A DNA stretch of 42,287 nucleotides from Mucilaginibacter sp. (GTDB lineage Bacteria; Bacteroidota; Bacteroidia; Sphingobacteriales; Sphingobacteriaceae): assembly GCA_025352225.1 (NCBI GenBank), contig JANXTT010000062.1:1-42287 (forward strand). The letters are read 5' to 3'. Positions 25,966-34,661 of the stretch are shown here, in pieces. The notes beneath the pieces were generated by a model that was not told the DNA's origin, did not search any database, and was given only the letters and a program-made list of their open reading frames with translations. The position numbers and the translations under genes were made by a program. The first letter of the stretch is position 1. Every line of letters begins with the position of its first letter.

Positions 25966-27504
25966 TTATTGCACTAATAGATGCTCTGCAAGATAAGGAG
26001 ATAAATATAACAATCTGGCTACATTTTCGAGGTGCCAAAAGTGAATGCGCTTATTCATGTTACCGCCCAACAAGGGCCCCATAATATATAAATGGGGAGC
26101 AGCTTCAAATTTTTCATTAACCACAAATCCTTTTCCTGATAAATTTACGGTACATATTTTTCGTTTTATAAGGTTATAAATCAACCTTGAAGAAGAATTT
26201 TGCAGATCGTCAGACCCTGAACAATTGATAATAATTTTAAATAGAAAACGATGCTGCTGCTCAAGGCTATCCGGTGCAATATAATTGAGTATCCCACCAT
26301 TATTTGCTGGTTCAATCCCTAAAAATTTACCTTTTAACAGTTCCAATTTTTGCACGCCAATTAAGTTATCCGCGGCACGCTTATAAGCTGGGCCCGATCG
26401 CCTGATTAGACGGGTTAATTGCGGGCCGTATATGCCAAAAAATATTTTCTTAGACTCTTCATCCAGCAACTGCATTAATTCAACTGTAAGGCTTATTGCC
26501 CTATCTACGTAAGGGATAATAATATGCCCTTGTATTGCAGGTTGAATATCTTTTTTGGTTGCTTCTATAAGCGTATGGATGCTATAATTGCCTGTGTGCT
26601 TAAGCCGATCGAGATTTGGACAAGGATAACTATCAAGCGTTTTTTCAGATATATGGCCAGGCATTAAACCCGTTTGAGAAATGGTCACTATTTTATGAAT
26701 AGAGCTCAATAGGTCTGGCCGATGGTTCAATAGGTATAAAAGTTCTATACAACTGGCGTTTGAACCAATGATAAGCAAATTTCTATCTTCCTTATCAGAA
26801 ACGTTAGCCAACGTGTTTTGCAATGTTTTTAAATTATCGTCTAACGATGGTGCATAAAGGTCATTTATATAAACATACGCGTCATTTGCGGCCGTTTCTT
26901 CCATGTTATTTTTAACGGGCGCCGAACCTGTTGCTATAACCAGCTTTGTTGTAGTAATTGAGGATAGCGTTTTATCCGGATATTCTAAAGTTACTTTGTA
27001 CTGGGCATCTTCTACTTTTACATCAATAGCTTCGGCTTGTATTAATAGAACGTTGGCTAGCTGTTTTTCTTCTAGTGTTTGTAAGTAAGCGAGCAACTTT
27101 TGCTGTAGATATATGCCAAAAACAAACCTCGGAAGATATACAAGGTTCCATTTATTTTCCTCAATTAGCGGGAGGTTGTTTTGAAGCCAGGTATTGGCCG
27201 CCATACCCCCTTTTAAGCGATAATCGCTTGTCCAGTCGTTAAGGTTTACCTTTAGCCAGTCAAAAAACAAATCTCGCTCCTTGCCCGGAGAAATAAAATC
27301 AGATATGGCTGTAATAGTTAGTGAGTTAACCGACGAACGGGCGCCATAAGGTATCCCCTTCCAAAATTCAGCATATTTTTCAACGATTATAATATTTAGT
27401 TTTTTTTTTAGGGGCGGGCCGTCTGCAAGTTTTCCAAAAAGCTCAATTAAGGTAGTTGTAGCAGCAGCTCCGCTACCTATAATTGTAATGTCTGCCATGC
27501 TCAT
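25966..27504 (-). CDS. FAD/NAD(P)-binding protein (NAD_binding_9 family)
   Basis: A 512-residue flavoprotein. Seen: the N-terminal dinucleotide fold ITIIGSGAAATTTLIELF, then VEKYAEFWKGIPYGA and SLTITAISDFISPG, the profile of the NAD_binding_9 family, a central VIATGSAPV and LLIIGSNASCIELLYLL second nucleotide fold, and a long C-terminal part with INCSGSDD. Related proteins look like N-hydroxylating or amine-oxidising flavoenzymes, but the substrate is unknown. It starts 11 bp after the aminotransferase gene and ends 8 bp before the PPTase, so all act in one pathway by inference. Confidence 0.85.
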   Translation of the reverse strand: MSMADITIIGSGAAATTTLIELFGKLADGPPLKKKLNIIIVEKYAEFWKGIPYGARSSVNSLTITAISDFISPGKERDLFFDWLKVNLNDWTSDYRLKGGMAANTWLQNNLPLIEENKWNLVYLPRFVFGIYLQQKLLAYLQTLEEKQLANVLLIQAEAIDVKVEDAQYKVTLEYPDKTLSSITTTKLVIATGSAPVKNNMEETAANDAYVYINDLYAPSLDDNLKTLQNTLANVSDKEDRNLLIIGSNASCIELLYLLNHRPDLLSSIHKIVTISQTGLMPGHISEKTLDSYPCPNLDRLKHTGNYSIHTLIEATKKDIQPAIQGHIIIPYVDRAISLTVELMQLLDEESKKIFFGIYGPQLTRLIRRSGPAYKRAADNLIGVQKLELLKGKFLGIEPANNGGILNYIAPDSLEQQHRFLFKIIINCSGSDDLQNSSSRLIYNLIKRKICTVNLSGKGFVVNEKFEAAPHLYIMGPLLGGNMNKRIHFWHLENVARLLYLSPYLAEHLLVQ

Positions 27505-27515
27505 CTCCTTTAATA

Positions 27516-28601
27516 TTAAAATTTATTTAAAACCTCTACTATTTTCCATACGTTATCTTCTGTGTGGAAATAGGAGCATGGCAAGCTTAAGGTAGTCTGA
27601 TGTATCTCTTCGGAAACAGGAAATTCCAGACCAGTAAACAAGTGCTTCAATGCCTTTTGCCGATGCGGAGCTACAGGATAATGAATGGCGGTACCTATCC
27701 CATTTTTTAAAAGGTAAGCTTGCAAATCATCGCGGCGGGGGTGGCGAATATTAAAGATATGGTAAACATCATAATAATCAGCATGCTTTACAGGTAAAAT
27801 AAAATTGCTGTTTAAGTTTTGAAGGTACAGGTTAGCCAATTCATTCTTATGCGCGCTAATATGATTGAGGTAGGGTAGTTTAACATTTAAAAAAGCAGCT
27901 TGTATTTCGTCGAGCCGGCAATTATAGCCAATAGTTTCGTTGTAATATTTTTTATCAGAGCCATAATTACGTAACTGCATCAGTAGCGCGTTGTGGGCAG
28001 CGGTTTTACAAAGTATTGCCCCGCCATCGCCTAAAGCCCCGAGGTTTTTAGTAGGATAAAAGCTAAACGTACCGAAATCGCCAAAAGTGCCTGCTAATTT
28101 ATTTTTGTACGTTGCACCATGGGCCTGCGCACTATCTTCCAGCAGGTATAAATTGTGTTTTTCTTTTATAGCAATAATGGCGTCCATGTTGCAGCACTTC
28201 CCGTAAAGGTGTACCACTAACAGGGCCCTTGTTTTAGAGGTAATGGCTTGTTCTATTTTTTGCGGGTCTATATTGTAATTGTCAATATCCGGCTCAACCA
28301 AAACGGGTTTTAAGTTGCATTGCAATACAGCCAATATGGTTGCTATAAAAGTATTGGCTGGTACAATAATTTCACTCCCTTCCGGGAAATTACACGCCTT
28401 TAATGAAAGTATAATGGCATCCAACCCGTTTGAAACACCAATGCAATAGGGGATGGCATTAAATTCGGCAAACTGTTTTTCAAACAACGCTACTTCCTGG
28501 CCTAAAATATAATATCCGTTTTCTAATACGGTATTAAAGCTGGCACGAAATTGTTCTGTAAATGGAGCATTCAAACGTTTAAGATCTTCGTAAGGGATCA
28601 T
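27516..28601 (-). CDS. DegT/DnrJ/EryC1/StrS-family sugar aminotransferase (FdtB/QdtB type)
   Basis: A 361-residue PLP-dependent enzyme that converts a nucleotide 3-keto sugar to an amino sugar. Seen: GVSNGLDAIILSLKA, the DSAQAHGATY segment, and SFYPTKNLGALGDGGAIL with the PLP-binding Lys185. The gene directly upstream encodes an FdtA/QdtA-like 3,4-ketoisomerase, the enzyme that makes the 3-keto substrate, so the likely product is dTDP-Fuc3N or dTDP-Qui3N. rmlA and rmlB are not in the window. Four bases (28602-28604 plus stop context) separate it from the cupin gene. Confidence 0.92.
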   Translation of the reverse strand: MIPYEDLKRLNAPFTEQFRASFNTVLENGYYILGQEVALFEKQFAEFNAIPYCIGVSNGLDAIILSLKACNFPEGSEIIVPANTFIATILAVLQCNLKPVLVEPDIDNYNIDPQKIEQAITSKTRALLVVHLYGKCCNMDAIIAIKEKHNLYLLEDSAQAHGATYKNKLAGTFGDFGTFSFYPTKNLGALGDGGAILCKTAAHNALLMQLRNYGSDKKYYNETIGYNCRLDEIQAAFLNVKLPYLNHISAHKNELANLYLQNLNSNFILPVKHADYYDVYHIFNIRHPRRDDLQAYLLKNGIGTAIHYPVAPHRQKALKHLFTGLEFPVSEEIHQTTLSLPCSYFHTEDNVWKIVEVLNKF

Positions 28602-28604
28602 GTT

Positions 28605-28970
28605 TTAAGAATAAGGCTCGTGAATGTAATCGCTTTTATCGTAGTTGGTAGACGCGAATGACACTAATATAGCACCGGGGCTAAAATTGTAGAAATTATG
28701 CCATTCACCAACTTCAACAATCAAACACTTATGAGGGTTATCTAACAAAATCTCTTGTTTTTTAACGCCATCGTCAATACCCACATTAAAACTGCCACAC
28801 ATACAAATAATAGCTTCCACTAACACTTTATGGCGATGGCCGCCGCGTGTTAAATGATTAACGCCGGTTATATAATACGATCTTTTTATTTCAAATGGTA
28901 ATACCTGATCTATTACTGTAAGCGTGCCCCTTTCATCTGTGTAGTTGTTTAAGTTAATTAAGTAAGCCAT
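28605..28970 (-). CDS. FdtA/QdtA-like cupin, nucleotide-sugar 3,4-ketoisomerase
   Basis: A 121-residue single cupin domain. Known FdtA and QdtA move the keto group of dTDP-4-keto-6-deoxyglucose from C4 to C3. Seen: DERGTLTVID, YYITGVNHLTRGGHRHK with His45 and His47 at the active site, CMCGSFNVGIDDG and VGEWHNFYNFSPGAILVSFAS, the typical family layout. FdtA retains the C4 axial or equatorial outcome that sets Fuc3N versus Qui3N; that cannot be told from sequence here. It sits 3 bp before the aminotransferase gene and 21 bp after the glycosyltransferase gene. Confidence 0.9.
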   Translation of the reverse strand: MAYLINLNNYTDERGTLTVIDQVLPFEIKRSYYITGVNHLTRGGHRHKVLVEAIICMCGSFNVGIDDGVKKQEILLDNPHKCLIVEVGEWHNFYNFSPGAILVSFASTNYDKSDYIHEPYS

Positions 28971-28991
28971 CTAAGTATGTTATATTGTAAA

Positions 28992-29849
28992 CTAAATTTG
29001 TACCATTTTGGAACAATGCGCATCAACCATATCTAAAATATTTTCATCAAGCTCAATGTTAAACTTCCTACCAAAAAGGGCGTCCGATTTAATGATACGT
29101 TCATAATCTTCAGTTTTTAAAAACTTAGGGCGGCTACCCCCGGCTGACCAATCAACGTACCGGTAATTGTTATTAACAATACTGTTTTGGTAATGAGAGT
29201 TCATTAACACGGTTTGGAAAATAAACTCGTCTGAACCCCATGTATATTCCAGAAAACGTTTTAAAGCTTTTTTCTCTTCTACATAATCTACAACATAGCG
29301 TGCACAATCAGGGCTTAAGGTCCAAAAAGTAGACACCCCATACATATGGAGATTTCCAGGTATTTTACGTTTTTGAGTAAAATAATTGATTAATGCCTCG
29401 AGGCGGTATTTGCCCGGCACTTTTAAATTAGCAAAATGGAACCTTTCAACTCTGGATTGGGCTTCGGTCCAATCGGTTTCAAAATCTTTATATTCAATAA
29501 ATTGCTTACCTATATTAGTTTCTAAGAATTGAATGATATGTTCGGCAGATTTTATGGGATAATCTTGCCCGGTTATTAGGTTAATAAAATCATATTGGAT
29601 GCCTGAATCTGTAATTTGTTTAATGCCGTTAAAGGCGGCCTGTACGGTACTGTAGCCAGCCCATCGTACATCTACACGATCTTTAACAAAAAAAACATTG
29701 GGAATATCAAACAATTCCTGATGCGTTTTTATATCCACTTTTTTATCCAAATGGATATAAAAATGAAACTGGCCATTATTCAACCGCTCAACTAGCCGTT
29801 TGGTTTGTTTCGCAGAAGTGTACGTAACTATTAAACAAGCAACCTTCAT
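28992..29849 (-). CDS. GT14 core-2/I-branching type glycosyltransferase
   Basis: A 285-residue glycosyltransferase of the beta-1,6-N-acetylglucosaminyltransferase family. Seen: VACLIVTYTSAKQTKRLVERL, FYIHLDKKVD, RWAGYSTVQA, the NLITGQDYPIKS signature, GVSTFWTLSPDCARYVVDY and the TWGSDEFIFQTVL block near the end. Bacterial members transfer sugars to polysaccharides or glycans. The frame is open from a TTG at 29867, but the ATG at 29849 gives the usual MKVACLI start. First gene of the five-gene operon, preceded by a perfect 16-bp inverted repeat. Confidence 0.88.
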   Translation of the reverse strand: MKVACLIVTYTSAKQTKRLVERLNNGQFHFYIHLDKKVDIKTHQELFDIPNVFFVKDRVDVRWAGYSTVQAAFNGIKQITDSGIQYDFINLITGQDYPIKSAEHIIQFLETNIGKQFIEYKDFETDWTEAQSRVERFHFANLKVPGKYRLEALINYFTQKRKIPGNLHMYGVSTFWTLSPDCARYVVDYVEEKKALKRFLEYTWGSDEFIFQTVLMNSHYQNSIVNNNYRYVDWSAGGSRPKFLKTEDYERIIKSDALFGRKFNIELDENILDMVDAHCSKMVQI

Positions 29850-29896
29850 AATGACAATTACCCTCAATAAGTTTTAATTAGTTTAGCTAAGTTACA

Positions 29897-29938
29897 TATT
29901 TTAAATATTAAATTAATCATACTTTAATATTTAAAATA
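29897..29938. repeat. Perfect 16-bp inverted repeat upstream of the sugar operon
   Basis: TATTTTAAATATTAAA (29897-29912) and TTTAATATTTAAAATA (29923-29938) are exact reverse complements around a 10-nt spacer. The repeat lies in the divergent gap between the GT14 operon (starts 29849) and the antiporter gene. It is purely A/T, so an operator, a DNA bend or a 5' RNA hairpin are all possible. Confidence 0.6.
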
Positions 29939-30056
29939 CAAGAAATTAAAAATTTAATTTACAAAAAAGAAAATTTTGGTCAGCAAAGCACCATAGGGTT
30001 TACTCTTGGTGTGGGTTATTCAAACAATTTTAAATAAAAATAACGGGTAAATAAAG

Positions 30057-30064
30057 TATTTTTG
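30057..30064 (+). promoter_or_regulatory. -7 promoter box of the antiporter gene
   Basis: TATTTTTG matches TAnnTTTG and lies 34 bp before the ATG at 30099. No clear -33 element. Confidence 0.5.
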
Positions 30065-30098
30065 AAATAAGCACGCTTTTTATCCATCCAACAGCACC

Positions 30099-31331
30099 AT
30101 GACGATATACCATATAATTGGCATCATAATTTTTTTAACTTCCTTATTTGCATATACTAATGAAAGATGGTTAAAATGGCCGCCAACTATTGGCATTATG
30201 GTGCTCTCGCTTGTCTCGTCTGTTATTATTGCTGTATTTGGGCATTTGGTGCCTGTATTATCAACAGCGATAATCAATTTAGTTGTTACTATTGATTTTG
30301 AAAAAGTGCTGATGAGGGTAATGCTGAGCTTTCTGTTATTTGCTGGTGCAATGCATATTGATTATCATAAACTAAAGCGCGAAGCACTCCCTATTATGGT
30401 ACTATCCACTATCGGAATTTTTATATCGGCTTTACTGATCAGTATATTTTCGTATTACCTGTTCCTAGCTTTTGATTTGGATATTCCTTATATCTATTGC
30501 CTGCTATTTGGCGCGTTAATATCTCCAACTGATCCAATTGCGGTAATGGGTATATTGAAACAGGCCGGGATACCCGAAACCCTTGAGCTTAAAATAACCG
30601 GGGAGTCATTATTTAACGATGGGGTAGCCGTAGTAGTGTTTTTAACCATTGCCGAAGTAGCAGCCGGCGGTACCGGAAACATATCGGGATGGAGCATTAG
30701 TGTTTTGTTTCTGCGGGAAGCCCTTGGGGGGATTTTATTTGGCGTAATGCTGGGCTATGCCGGGTTTTTAACCTTACGGTCAATAGATAATTATAAGGTT
30801 GAAGTTTTAATAACATTAGCTATGGTAATGTGTGGATACGAGGTTGCCGATTACCTGCATGTTTCGGCCCCGCTGGCTATGGTGGTGGCCGGAATTATGC
30901 TGGGCAACAAAGTTAAAAAAACGGCCATGTCGGCTATATCATGGGATTATGTAGGTAAGTTTTGGAGTCTTATTGACGAAATATTTAACGCTATACTTTT
31001 TTTACTTATCGGCTTTGAAATGCTGGTTATCAGGGTGAATCTAACGTTAATTATTTTGGGTATAATAATGATAGCCGTTGTATTATTGGTAAGATGGGTA
31101 TCGGTATTTTTCCCGGTATTATTGCTGATGTATAAAATACGGTTCGAAAAAAATGCGGCAACAATTCTTACCTGGGGTGGTCTGCGTGGAGGCTTATCGG
31201 TTGCACTTGCCCTATCCTTACCCAAAGCCATGCATCGCGATGAGTTTGTACTTATCACTTACCTCATCGTTATATTTTCGATTATAGTACAGGGATTAAC
31301 TATTGGTAAAGTAGCCAAGCGGTTAATGTAA
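30099..31331 (+). CDS. Na+/H+ antiporter, CPA1 (NhaP) family
   Basis: A 410-residue membrane protein with about 12 helices that exchanges Na+ or K+ for protons. Seen: the pair of discontinuous-helix motifs GALISPTDPIAVMGIL and TGESLFNDGVAVVVFLT, with the ND pair typical of electroneutral CPA1 members, and ILTWGGLRGGLSVALALSLP towards the end. There is no C-terminal cytoplasmic RCK or CBS domain. Single gene with its own -7 box and a terminator shared with the convergent Rieske operon. Confidence 0.93.
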   Translation: MTIYHIIGIIIFLTSLFAYTNERWLKWPPTIGIMVLSLVSSVIIAVFGHLVPVLSTAIINLVVTIDFEKVLMRVMLSFLLFAGAMHIDYHKLKREALPIMVLSTIGIFISALLISIFSYYLFLAFDLDIPYIYCLLFGALISPTDPIAVMGILKQAGIPETLELKITGESLFNDGVAVVVFLTIAEVAAGGTGNISGWSISVLFLREALGGILFGVMLGYAGFLTLRSIDNYKVEVLITLAMVMCGYEVADYLHVSAPLAMVVAGIMLGNKVKKTAMSAISWDYVGKFWSLIDEIFNAILFLLIGFEMLVIRVNLTLIILGIIMIAVVLLVRWVSVFFPVLLLMYKIRFEKNAATILTWGGLRGGLSVALALSLPKAMHRDEFVLITYLIVIFSIIVQGLTIGKVAKRLM

Positions 31332-31355
31332 TTTATTAAATTAACTACTAAAACT

Positions 31356-31397
31356 AATTTCAGGGCTGCCTCTTTAATTCCAAACAGCCCCGAAATT
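31356..31397. terminator. Bidirectional terminator antiporter / Rieske operon
   Basis: AATTTC-a-GGGCTG (31356-31368) pairs with CAGCCC-c-GAAATT (31385-31397) with one internal mismatch and a 16-nt loop, between two convergent genes. The T-tracts are short, so efficiency is uncertain. Confidence 0.65.
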
Positions 31398-31398
31398 A

Positions 31399-31851
31399 TT
31401 AAGCCGTAACGGTAAGCGTAGTGCCGGTTATAGATACCGCATAACTTTTTAACGACGATGCTGCCGGGCCCTGTAATACAGCACCGGAGGTACTGAAATG
31501 GCTGCCATGCGTTGGGCATATAAAAATACCCTGACCGCTGTTATAACCAATTGGATTACCCTCATGCGTACAAGCCATTTGTACCGCTGTAAAAGAACCC
31601 GCAACATTAGCGGCCGCCAGGCGCACTAATATTACGCCTCCCGATGACTTTGCATCACCAATGTTTTTAATCTCGGTGCCTAGGTCGGCAGTAAATAAAT
31701 TACCGGTTCCGGTGGCGGGGGGCGGCGTGCCACCCCCTGGGGTTGGCGTTGGGTTACTGCTCTTAGAGCCGCCACATGATGCCAGGCTGCACCCTGCACA
31801 TACTGCAACAAGGCCGATACCCAATTTTTTTAAAAAGTCTTCTCTTTCCAT
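31399..31851 (-). CDS. Rieske [2Fe-2S] lipoprotein
   Basis: A 150-residue exported protein with a Rieske iron-sulfur domain. Seen: an N-terminal helix with Cys-rich end (VCAGCSLASCGG) containing a plausible lipobox, a Pro/Gly/Thr-rich tether at about 33-50, and the cluster ligands CTH (Cys94, His96) and CPTH (Cys112, His115) in the order C-x-H then C-x2-H. The extra disulfide Cys pair of respiratory Rieske proteins is missing (CTHEGN and CPTHGS), as in lower-potential ferredoxin-type members. ATG 31851 is chosen; a longer frame runs into the upstream gene. Last gene of the sigma operon, presumably a periplasmic or outer-membrane electron carrier. Confidence 0.9.
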   Translation of the reverse strand: MEREDFLKKLGIGLVAVCAGCSLASCGGSKSSNPTPTPGGGTPPPATGTGNLFTADLGTEIKNIGDAKSSGGVILVRLAAANVAGSFTAVQMACTHEGNPIGYNSGQGIFICPTHGSHFSTSGAVLQGPAASSLKSYAVSITGTTLTVTA

Positions 31852-31870
31852 AATGTTGTTGATTAATATT

Positions 31871-32818
31871 TTATGAGGTCTGTTGTTTTTTACGCTTTGG
31901 GTTAAGATCAAACATCCGGGATATGGTAAAGCCCAGTCTAAATTGACCCTTAGTCCATGATGATTGCGTATGCGTTAGGTAATTAATTTCTGATATACTT
32001 GTTGCGTTTGTAAAGTTGATGGTGAACACATGCCCACCGGTTTCAATTTCAATCCCCACGGCCAGCGGATCGTAAAACAGGGGGTCTGTACTGTTCTGCC
32101 TGAATGTGGAGAACGGGTGCGTATAATCAACCACAATGCCAAGCCTTTTGGTAAGTTTTAAACGGCCGGCCGCCCCTAAGGCAAAAAATTGTTGCTCATT
32201 ATTGCCGGCAACATATGGGTTGGGTAAATTGGTGCGTATAAACGAAGGCGATAGTTGTAGCGAAAAGTTAGGAGAAAACTTTCTGGCAAATATAGCCTGG
32301 GCAAAATAGGCAAGGCGGTTACTGTAGTTATTAAATAAATTTGAATAATCTTTTGACGGATTTAATGCCCCTTTCCCTATCACAGTTAGTGCAAAAGGCG
32401 TTCTATCGTCTGATGTTTGATGTATTAAAGCGTATTTAAGTTCCAGATCGAGCAATTGCTGATCACGGCTGCGCCCAAAATCGATATTCAGATTGTTTGT
32501 AAGGCCATATTCAAAGCCTATATAAATATCAGTAGCGTTATCAAAACCCCATAATGTTTGACTACCGCCACCCACGCCGCCAACATCGCCAAAGCGGTGC
32601 ACCACTAAAAAATTGAGGTTGTTTTTTTTAACGGTTTCGGTAGTTTGCGATAAGATAAGCCGGGTAGATTTAAAGGTGGCAATTACAGCCTCTGGTTTGG
32701 CAACGCTATTCATGGCATTCATGAGCGAATCCGCGGATGAATGTTTGGTGTCGGCCTGCTGTGCATATAGCCCCGTAGCGGTAATCAGATATGCAAAAAG
32801 TGTAATGTATGTTTTCAT
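31871..32818 (-). CDS. DUF5777 family beta-barrel protein
   Basis: A 315-residue secreted protein with a signal peptide (residues 1-19, ending LYA-Q). The rest alternates hydrophobic and polar residues with aromatic ends, the pattern of an outer-membrane barrel, and ends in short strands (FRLGFTISRMF). Seen family features: FLVVHRFGDVGG, LWGFDNATDIYIGFEYGLTNNLNIDFGRS-like block, VVDYTHPF and GHVFTINFTNA. No function is known. It sits 18 bp after yceI and 19 bp before the Rieske gene, so a role in periplasmic redox or small-molecule passage is inferred only from context. Confidence 0.87.
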   Translation of the reverse strand: MKTYITLFAYLITATGLYAQQADTKHSSADSLMNAMNSVAKPEAVIATFKSTRLILSQTTETVKKNNLNFLVVHRFGDVGGVGGGSQTLWGFDNATDIYIGFEYGLTNNLNIDFGRSRDQQLLDLELKYALIHQTSDDRTPFALTVIGKGALNPSKDYSNLFNNYSNRLAYFAQAIFARKFSPNFSLQLSPSFIRTNLPNPYVAGNNEQQFFALGAAGRLKLTKRLGIVVDYTHPFSTFRQNSTDPLFYDPLAVGIEIETGGHVFTINFTNATSISEINYLTHTQSSWTKGQFRLGFTISRMFDLNPKRKKQQTS

Positions 32819-32836
32819 ATTGTGATTTTGTATGGT

Positions 32837-33385
32837 TTATTTTTTATAGCTATCGTATGTGCCTGTTACCTGTATACGTATAGTTTCGCCAATGTTATGG
32901 AACACAATGGTTGGTATAGCTATCTGATGATCTGCACATTTAACTATAAATTCTGATACAATGGTCAAAGTACCGTTGTGCACATTAATGCTGCCTGTTA
33001 TAGCGCGTGTTTGCTTAATGCCATGCACATCAAGTACGCCAGTTACGTTTACAGGGTAAGCCCCGTCTTTATTAACATCAATATGCTCCTGCACCTTGCC
33101 TTTAAATGATGCCTGGGGGTATTTATCGCTTTCCATGTAATTTTCATTAAAGTGCTCCTGCATCAACGCTTTTTCAAACTGAAATGAACGTATCGGCACG
33201 CTAAATACCAGTTCGCCGGTTGCGGAGTTATATACCGATGTGCCTTTGGTTGATGTTGCTTCTATATCCTCAATAGGTGCTTTAGAGTATAAATTGATTT
33301 TTACGTTTTTGCATACATATAAACTTTCGGCGGGTGGGCCAGGTATTCCTATCCATGCTACAAGCAAAACGATTATGTATTTCAT
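32837..33385 (-). CDS. YceI family protein
   Basis: A 182-residue periplasmic lipocalin-like protein. YceI proteins bind isoprenoid or other long hydrophobic ligands in a beta-barrel. Seen: a signal peptide (about residues 1-20), the SVPIRSFQFEKALMQEHFNENYMES region, YPQASFKGKVQ and a final alternating strand region; ITGSINVHNGTL is typical. It follows the barrel-domain protein by 4 bp and precedes the DUF5777 gene by 18 bp. Third gene of the sigma operon. Could carry a quinone-like or carotenoid-like ligand for the redox members, which is inference. Confidence 0.92.
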   Translation of the reverse strand: MKYIIVLLVAWIGIPGPPAESLYVCKNVKINLYSKAPIEDIEATSTKGTSVYNSATGELVFSVPIRSFQFEKALMQEHFNENYMESDKYPQASFKGKVQEHIDVNKDGAYPVNVTGVLDVHGIKQTRAITGSINVHNGTLTIVSEFIVKCADHQIAIPTIVFHNIGETIRIQVTGTYDSYKK

Positions 33386-33389
33386 TGTG

Positions 33390-34661
33390 CTAATTTTTAT
33401 TTAATGAATTAAGGTTCCAACTAATCCCCACTGCTACCCCGGCCGTTTGCAGCTTTACTTTACCATACCCAATATTAGTTAAGGGTATTTTAAAGTATGG
33501 CTGTAAATTGATACTGATTTTTGAATTGAGCTTACGCTGATAAGTAGCATCAAGGTTGAGCACACCAAAAAAATGCTGGTTCTTGTTTGTAATGGTATAA
33601 TCTGTAGGGCCTTTAGTATAAGGGGTTGCATAGTTATAATGATAGTTTTCGCGCAGCATAAAATAAGATGACAGCCCGGTGCCAATACTGAATTTGTTTT
33701 TTGAGTTGTTATATAGCTGATAGTCTATATTTATCGGAATATCCAATACCCGGCAATCCGCAGTAACATCCCGCATATACGATTTTACATAAGATGAGTA
33801 TGCAACAGCGTAACTTTCGGCATTTGCCATATATGGTTTTTTGGCATAAATAGCGCCCGTACTTAATGTAAACTTTTTAGATACCTGTACCGAGAAAAGC
33901 AGCCCTGCATCGGCACCTATTTTAGATTGACGAAAAGAGTTAACACCATTTATATCGTTAGCCGCAAGTACCGTTAATGCAAATTGGGGCCTGTTTGTAG
34001 TATGTTGCTTTATAGCAGGTTTAATAGCAGCAATGTTTGATGGCGGTTGTATTAATGCTGGTGTAAAATCAATACTGCGATTAGTTGGTTCATCATTTAA
34101 ATTTAACCCCAACATTGTTTGTAAATCAGTTGCGGCAAGCATGCCCGCATACCGATCGGTATGTGAATTGGTTTTTAATGCATCGCGATAAGCATCCTCT
34201 ATGTTGGTTATGTTGGTGCCTTTTTTGTTTTTCGCCGTGCCCTGTAAATGTGCATAATAGGACGCCGTTTCAATTGGCTGTTTTTGTTTTTTTACGCCTT
34301 GTATACTGTTTTGGCTTACTTTACCTGTATCGTTACCTGTTTGGATGGATCCTTTATGCAGTACTATTGGCGATTTAAGTTGGCCATTATTGCCTTTATG
34401 GGCTTTGTAAGCCTTTGTTAGCTGATTGTGGTGCGCAGTATAATTTGGTTTAATAAACAACCAACCCAACACTAACAGCAACATAGCTGCTACACCACTA
34501 ATTATTGGAAGCCAAAAAATTATCGTATTTTTTTTTTGTTGCTTATCTAAAGTATTTTCAAGCGCGTCCCAATCCGCTTCGCGAAACTCCGCGCGCTGGC
34601 CCGGTTTGCCCAACCCCTCTCTGAACATACTGTCCAACCTATCTTCCGGTTCTTTTTTCAT
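33390..34661 (-). CDS. Membrane-anchored protein with C-terminal outer-membrane-barrel domain, anti-sigma position
   Basis: A 423-residue protein with unusual topology. Residues 1-45 are a charged cytoplasmic-type segment (EPEDRLDSMFREGL, FREADWDALENTLD), residues about 47-67 one membrane helix (IIFWLPIISGVAAMLLLVLG), about 70-215 a low-complexity Lys/Asn/Thr linker and about 225-423 a beta-strand-rich domain like the OMP_b-brl family (FALTVLAAND, LLFSVQVSKKF, INIDYQLY, AGVAVGISWNLN). Its ATG overlaps the stop of the ECF sigma gene (ATGA). In Bacteroidota such fusions take the place of anti-sigma factors; a sigma-binding N-terminus is inferred. Confidence 0.85.
   Translation of the reverse strand: MKKEPEDRLDSMFREGLGKPGQRAEFREADWDALENTLDKQQKKNTIIFWLPIISGVAAMLLLVLGWLFIKPNYTAHHNQLTKAYKAHKGNNGQLKSPIVLHKGSIQTGNDTGKVSQNSIQGVKKQKQPIETASYYAHLQGTAKNKKGTNITNIEDAYRDALKTNSHTDRYAGMLAATDLQTMLGLNLNDEPTNRSIDFTPALIQPPSNIAAIKPAIKQHTTNRPQFALTVLAANDINGVNSFRQSKIGADAGLLFSVQVSKKFTLSTGAIYAKKPYMANAESYAVAYSSYVKSYMRDVTADCRVLDIPINIDYQLYNNSKNKFSIGTGLSSYFMLRENYHYNYATPYTKGPTDYTITNKNQHFFGVLNLDATYQRKLNSKISINLQPYFKIPLTNIGYGKVKLQTAGVAVGISWNLNSLNKN

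Noticed and set aside
30947..31258. 103-codon minus-strand frame inside the antiporter gene
   Set aside because: Antisense to conserved membrane motifs; composition is that of a reverse-strand shadow.
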